A stretch of DNA of 9,322 nt. It comes from an uncultured Clostridia bacterium (GTDB taxonomy: Bacteria > Bacillota > Clostridia > Christensenellales > UBA1242). The notes under the pieces are model-generated. The model was not told where the DNA came from and did no database searches. It saw only the letters and a list, made by a program, of their open reading frames with translations. The stretch spans positions 1 to 9,322 of the forward strand of contig CAMOHL010000021.1 in the NCBI GenBank assembly GCA_946615295.1. The letters are read 5' to 3'. Positions within the stretch are counted from its first letter, which is position 1. Each line of letters opens with the position of its first letter. Of this stretch, positions 7,434-9,322 are shown piece by piece. The translations under genes were made by a program, and so were the position numbers.

Positions 7434-7772
7434 ATGGATAATAGAGAATATATCGGTAAAATTGTAACAGTAAAAATGGATAGACCTCTTGGTTCAAAGC
7501 ACCCAAAACATGGTTTTTTGTATGAAGTAAACTATGGATTTATTCCAAACACTGTTTCGGGCGATGGTGAAGAACTTGATGCCTATGTGCTTGGTGTTGA
7601 CAAACCTCTAGATGAATTTGAAGGTAGAGTAATTGCCATAATTCACAGAATAAATGACGACGATGACAAGTTGATTGTTGTAAGAGATGGAACAGAGTTT
7701 AGTGATGAAGAAATAAGAAAACTCACAAATTTTCAAGAGCAATGGTTTGAATCTGTTATAATAAGAAAATAA
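7434..7772 (+). CDS. Short family I inorganic pyrophosphatase-like protein
   Basis: A 112-residue soluble protein aligning with the core of family I pyrophosphatases (E. coli enzyme 175 residues), which split pyrophosphate into two phosphates. Matches by eye: M-D-R with Arg17 (E. coli Arg43), Y-E-V-N-Y-G-F-I-P with Tyr30 and Tyr34 (Tyr51, Tyr55), D-G-E-E-L-D with Asp44 and Asp49 (Asp65, Asp70), and D-D-D-D-K with Asp77 and Lys79 (Asp102, Lys104). Differences: Glu46 replaces Asp67, the N-terminal segment bearing Lys29 and Glu31 is absent, and the C-terminal Tyr141-Lys142 pair has no counterpart. I recall similar ~110-residue proteins annotated as pyrophosphatase in Clostridia, so this looks like a real subfamily and not a broken gene. 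Activity is uncertain. It lies 16 nt after pgsA, in the position cinA occupies in Bacillus. PgsA's substrate CDP-diacylglycerol is made with release of pyrophosphate, a possible but unproven link. Confidence 0.8.
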   Translation: MDNREYIGKIVTVKMDRPLGSKHPKHGFLYEVNYGFIPNTVSGDGEELDAYVLGVDKPLDEFEGRVIAIIHRINDDDDKLIVVRDGTEFSDEEIRKLTNFQEQWFESVIIRK

Positions 7773-7794
7773 TATATAATATTATTGAAAACAA

Positions 7795-7823
7795 TGGACA
7801 CTCTCAAACATTTGTGCTATAAT
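7795..7823 (+). promoter_or_regulatory. recA promoter (near-consensus, extended -10)
   Basis: TGGACA (7795-7800) and a consensus TATAAT (7818-7823) are 17 nt apart, and the -10 is preceded by TGC (7815-7817), an extended -10. The start should be near 7830, giving a leader of only about 14 nt that carries the AGGAG site. This is the strongest promoter match in the window and allows recA to be expressed apart from the upstream genes. Confidence 0.75.
7805..7818 (+). promoter_or_regulatory. Possible degenerate LexA (SOS) box in the recA promoter
   Basis: CAAACATTTGTGCT matches the Gram-positive SOS consensus CGAACRNRYGTTYC at 10 of 14 positions. It lies between -35 and -10, the usual operator position in recA promoters of Bacillota. 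The core reads AAAC-N4-GTGC instead of GAAC-N4-GTTC, so binding by a standard LexA would be weakened. This is a guess from position and partial match. Confidence 0.3.
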
Positions 7824-7833
7824 TATTTTTGTT

Positions 7834-7838
7834 AGGAG
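7834..7838 (+). promoter_or_regulatory. Ribosome binding site setting the recA start
   Basis: AGGAG at 7834-7838 is 5 nt before ATG 7844. An in-frame TTG at 7829 precedes this site, has no ribosome site of its own and coincides with the predicted transcription start, so it is not used. Confidence 0.85.
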
Positions 7839-7843
7839 ATATT

Positions 7844-8833
7844 ATGGAAGATAGCAAAAGAAAAGCATTGGACCTTGCAATTGCTTCAATAGAAAAGCAA
7901 TTTGGAAAGGGTGCAATTATGAAAATGAACGATATTGCAGTTCAAAATATAGAAGTGATACCAACAGGATGTTTGACACTTGATGCGGCACTTGGAATTG
8001 GTGGAATGCCAAGGGGTAGAATTATAGAAATTTATGGACCTGAAAGTTCAGGAAAGACAACAGTTGCACTTCATGTTGTTGCAGAAGCTCAAAAACTTGG
8101 TGGAACAGCAGCATTTATTGATGCTGAACATGCACTTGACCCAGTTTATGCAAGCAATATTGGTGTGAATATGGACGAATTATACATATCTCAACCAGAC
8201 ACAGGAGAACAAGCACTTGACATTTGTGAAAGTTTGGTAAAGAGTTCAGCAGTTGACATAATTGTTGTTGACTCTGTTGCAGCTCTCACTCCAAAGGCAG
8301 AAATTGATGGAGAAATGGGGGATAGTTTCATTGGTCTTCAAGCAAGACTTATGAGCCAAGCCCTTAGAAAACTCACAGCAATTGTAAACAAAACAAAAAC
8401 ATGTGTGATTTTCATCAATCAACTTCGTGAAAAAGTTGGAGTTATGTTTGGTTCACCAGAAACAACACCAGGTGGAAAGGCACTAAAATTCTATTCTAGT
8501 GTTAGACTTGATGTTAGAAAGGTTGACACAATCAAAGATGGTGATCAATTTGTTGGAAACAGAACAAGAGTAAAAGTTGTAAAGAACAAACTTGCAAGTC
8601 CATTCAAAACAGCAGAATTTGACCTTATGTATGGTAAAGGTATCAGCAAAATTGGATGTTTGCTTGATGTTGCAATTGAAAACAACATTGTTGAAAAAAG
8701 TGGTTCTTGGTTTAGCTATGGTGAAAACAAGATTGGTCAAGGAAAAGAAAATGTCAAAGCATATCTTGAACAAAATGAAGAATTGAGAAACGAAATTGAA
8801 GGCAAAGTAAAAGAAATTTTGTTTGCAAAATAG
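7844..8833 (+). CDS. recA: Recombinase RecA
   Basis: A 329-residue RecA, the ATP-dependent strand-exchange protein of homologous recombination, which also activates LexA self-cleavage where LexA exists. After the N-terminal helix (R-K-A-L-D-L-A-I-A-S-I-E-K-Q-F-G-K-G) come Walker A G-P-E-S-S-G-K-T (65-72), the D-A-E-H-A-L-D-P segment, Walker B I-I-V-V-D-S (139-144), the L1 loop region (E-I-D-G-E-M-G-D), the N-Q-L-R-E-K motif and the L2 loop region (M-F-G-S-P-E-T-T-P-G-G). All core motifs are intact. It is shorter than the E. coli protein (353): the C-terminal domain ends at K-E-I-L-F-A-K with no acidic tail, the segment that restrains filament formation in E. coli. It has its own promoter 71 nt after the pyrophosphatase-like gene and ends at a strong terminator. 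In many Clostridia rny follows recA; here it does not. Confidence 0.98.
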   Translation: MEDSKRKALDLAIASIEKQFGKGAIMKMNDIAVQNIEVIPTGCLTLDAALGIGGMPRGRIIEIYGPESSGKTTVALHVVAEAQKLGGTAAFIDAEHALDPVYASNIGVNMDELYISQPDTGEQALDICESLVKSSAVDIIVVDSVAALTPKAEIDGEMGDSFIGLQARLMSQALRKLTAIVNKTKTCVIFINQLREKVGVMFGSPETTPGGKALKFYSSVRLDVRKVDTIKDGDQFVGNRTRVKVVKNKLASPFKTAEFDLMYGKGISKIGCLLDVAIENNIVEKSGSWFSYGENKIGQGKENVKAYLEQNEELRNEIEGKVKEILFAK

Positions 8834-8897
8834 AGTAAAACATTATTGTTTTGATACAAGAAAAATATTTCAAAATTTAATTTATAGATTAAAAAAT

Positions 8898-8925
8898 AGT
8901 GGCAAATTATATTGCCACTTTTTTT
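8898..8925 (+). terminator. Strong rho-independent terminator after recA, probably bidirectional
   Basis: A perfect 8-bp stem AGTGGCAA (8898-8905) / TTGCCACT (8912-8919) with loop ATTATA is followed by a T7 tract (8919-8925). A run of six A's (8891-8896) just upstream gives a T tract in the minus-strand reading as well. This suits the convergent gene whose stop lies at 9137-9139. Confidence 0.9.
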
Positions 8926-8946
8926 ATGATTATTTTAAATATATTT

Positions 8947-9000
8947 TTTTGCATAGCACCAAAATTGTTAGTAATTCCGGGGTATTATGCAAAATTTTTT
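8947..9000 (+). terminator. Possible second hairpin with T6 tail
   Basis: TTTTGCATA (8947-8955) pairs perfectly with TATGCAAAA (8986-8994). One G-T wobble, one mismatch and three further pairs (ACC/GGT) extend the stem inward, leaving a loop of about 20 nt. TTTTTT follows at 8995-9000. It could be a backup terminator 22 nt past the first, but the large loop and AT-rich stem make it weak. Confidence 0.3.
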
Positions 9001-9136
9001 AAACAAATTTACTACTATGCAAACCTCATTTTGTTTATAGTTATTGCAATGATTGTGCTACTTAGCAATTCTTATTTTAAGCTAGAGAATTTTGGATATA
9101 TCAAACAACATGTTATCCGAGTTAGTTATATAAAAC

Positions 9137-9322
9137 CTACCAAAAACTTATCAATTTTTTTATACCATTTATATTTGGTTCTATGAAAACTTTTACTGCA
9201 TTGCTTTTTATTGTTTTTTCATCATCTTGCAGAACTTCAATATAATAGGTATAAACTGTATCTTCACTTGCAGTTTTGTCGGTGTAAGTTTGGCTACCAA
9301 TAACTGATTCGAATGTTTCAAG
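9137..9322 (-). CDS. 3' end of an unidentified gene with a fibronectin III/Ig-like C-terminus
   Basis: Read on the minus strand from the window edge, 61 codons run without a stop to TAG (9139-9137). The 5' end is outside the window. The residues look like the last strands of a fibronectin type III or similar beta-sandwich domain: a Y-T-D-K-T-A (S/T-Y-T-D-T) turn, then T-V-Y-T-Y-Y-I-E-V in the place of the usual Y-x-Y-x-V strand, then K-S-N-A-V-K-V-F-I in the place of the S-x-x-V-x-V last strand. The protein ends with a short tail G-I-K-K-L-I-S-F-W. Such domains are usual in secreted or surface proteins, but I cannot name this one. It converges on recA, and the A-flanked hairpin at 8898-8925 could end both transcripts, leaving about a 210-nt 3' untranslated stretch. 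The open frame in AT-rich DNA and the domain-like pattern support a real gene. Confidence 0.6.
   Translation of the reverse strand, partial: LETFESVIGSQTYTDKTASEDTVYTYYIEVLQDDEKTIKSNAVKVFIEPNINGIKKLISFW

Noticed and set aside
7829..7843. Longer RecA starting at TTG 7829
   Set aside because: It precedes the AGGAG site that properly spaces ATG 7844 and sits at the predicted transcription start.
8926..9186. Plus-strand open frame of about 86 codons from the ATG at 8926, with one hydrophobic stretch
   Set aside because: The ATG lies directly on the T tract of the recA terminator with no ribosome site or promoter, and the frame overlaps the better-supported minus-strand gene by 50 nt. Hydrophobic frames arise easily from T-rich DNA.
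1..9322. Alternative genetic code with TGA as tryptophan
   Set aside because: rimO ends at TGA exactly where RimO proteins end, and tryptophan is encoded by TGG in the conserved proteins; no conserved frame is interrupted by TGA.
1..9322. Mobile element, CRISPR array, tRNA, riboswitch or defence system
   Set aside because: No regularly spaced repeats, transposase or integrase frames, terminal inverted repeats or tRNA-like folds were seen; gaps between genes are short and explained by terminators and promoters.

Overview
The window is AT-rich chromosomal DNA (G+C roughly a third or less by eye). It is tightly packed and almost entirely co-directional on the + strand. It reads as ordinary housekeeping sequence from a low-G+C Bacillota (Clostridia-like) bacterium. 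Arginine is mostly AGA, TGA serves as a stop (end of rimO), and genes start with ATG, GTG and TTG behind AGGAG-type ribosome sites. The gene order polysaccharide deacetylase - M16 peptidase - ftsK/spoIIIE - rimO - pgsA - recA matches a neighbourhood known from Bacillus and Clostridium (ylxY-mlpA ... spoIIIE ... pgsA-cinA-recA). I cannot name the genus from sequence alone.

Layout. (1) Positions 1-2468 hold the 3' end of a YlxY/PdaB-type polysaccharide deacetylase, a secreted SGNH/GDSL-type lipoprotein with its own probable promoter, and a complete M16 zinc peptidase, closed by an intrinsic terminator at 2503-2545. (2) A sigma-A-like promoter whose -35 element lies inside that terminator's 3' arm starts a second unit: ftsK (membrane-anchored DNA translocase), rimO (ribosomal protein S12 methylthiotransferase), pgsA (phosphatidylglycerophosphate synthase) and a very short family I pyrophosphatase-like gene. 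Their gaps are 17, -4 and 16 nt. (3) recA has its own near-consensus promoter (7795-7823), with a degenerate LexA-like half-palindrome between -35 and -10, and ends at a strong terminator (8898-8925) that looks bidirectional. (4) The right edge holds the 3' end of a convergent, minus-strand gene with a fibronectin-III/Ig-like C-terminus. The 211 nt between it and the recA terminator contain no gene I can support.

How the genes fit together: the second unit joins chromosome segregation (FtsK), ribosome modification (RimO) and phospholipid synthesis (PgsA), with recombinational repair (RecA) next door. The first unit is envelope-directed (deacetylase, lipoprotein) plus a peptidase. This is conserved neighbourhood, not an obvious pathway.

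I see no mobile element, CRISPR array, tRNA or rRNA, and no convincing new multi-gene system. The points most worth a second look are the stripped-down pyrophosphatase-like protein in the position cinA holds in Bacillus, the altered DNA-reading motif of the FtsK gamma domain, a duplicated motif in the FtsK linker, and a predicted leaderless transcript for the lipoprotein.
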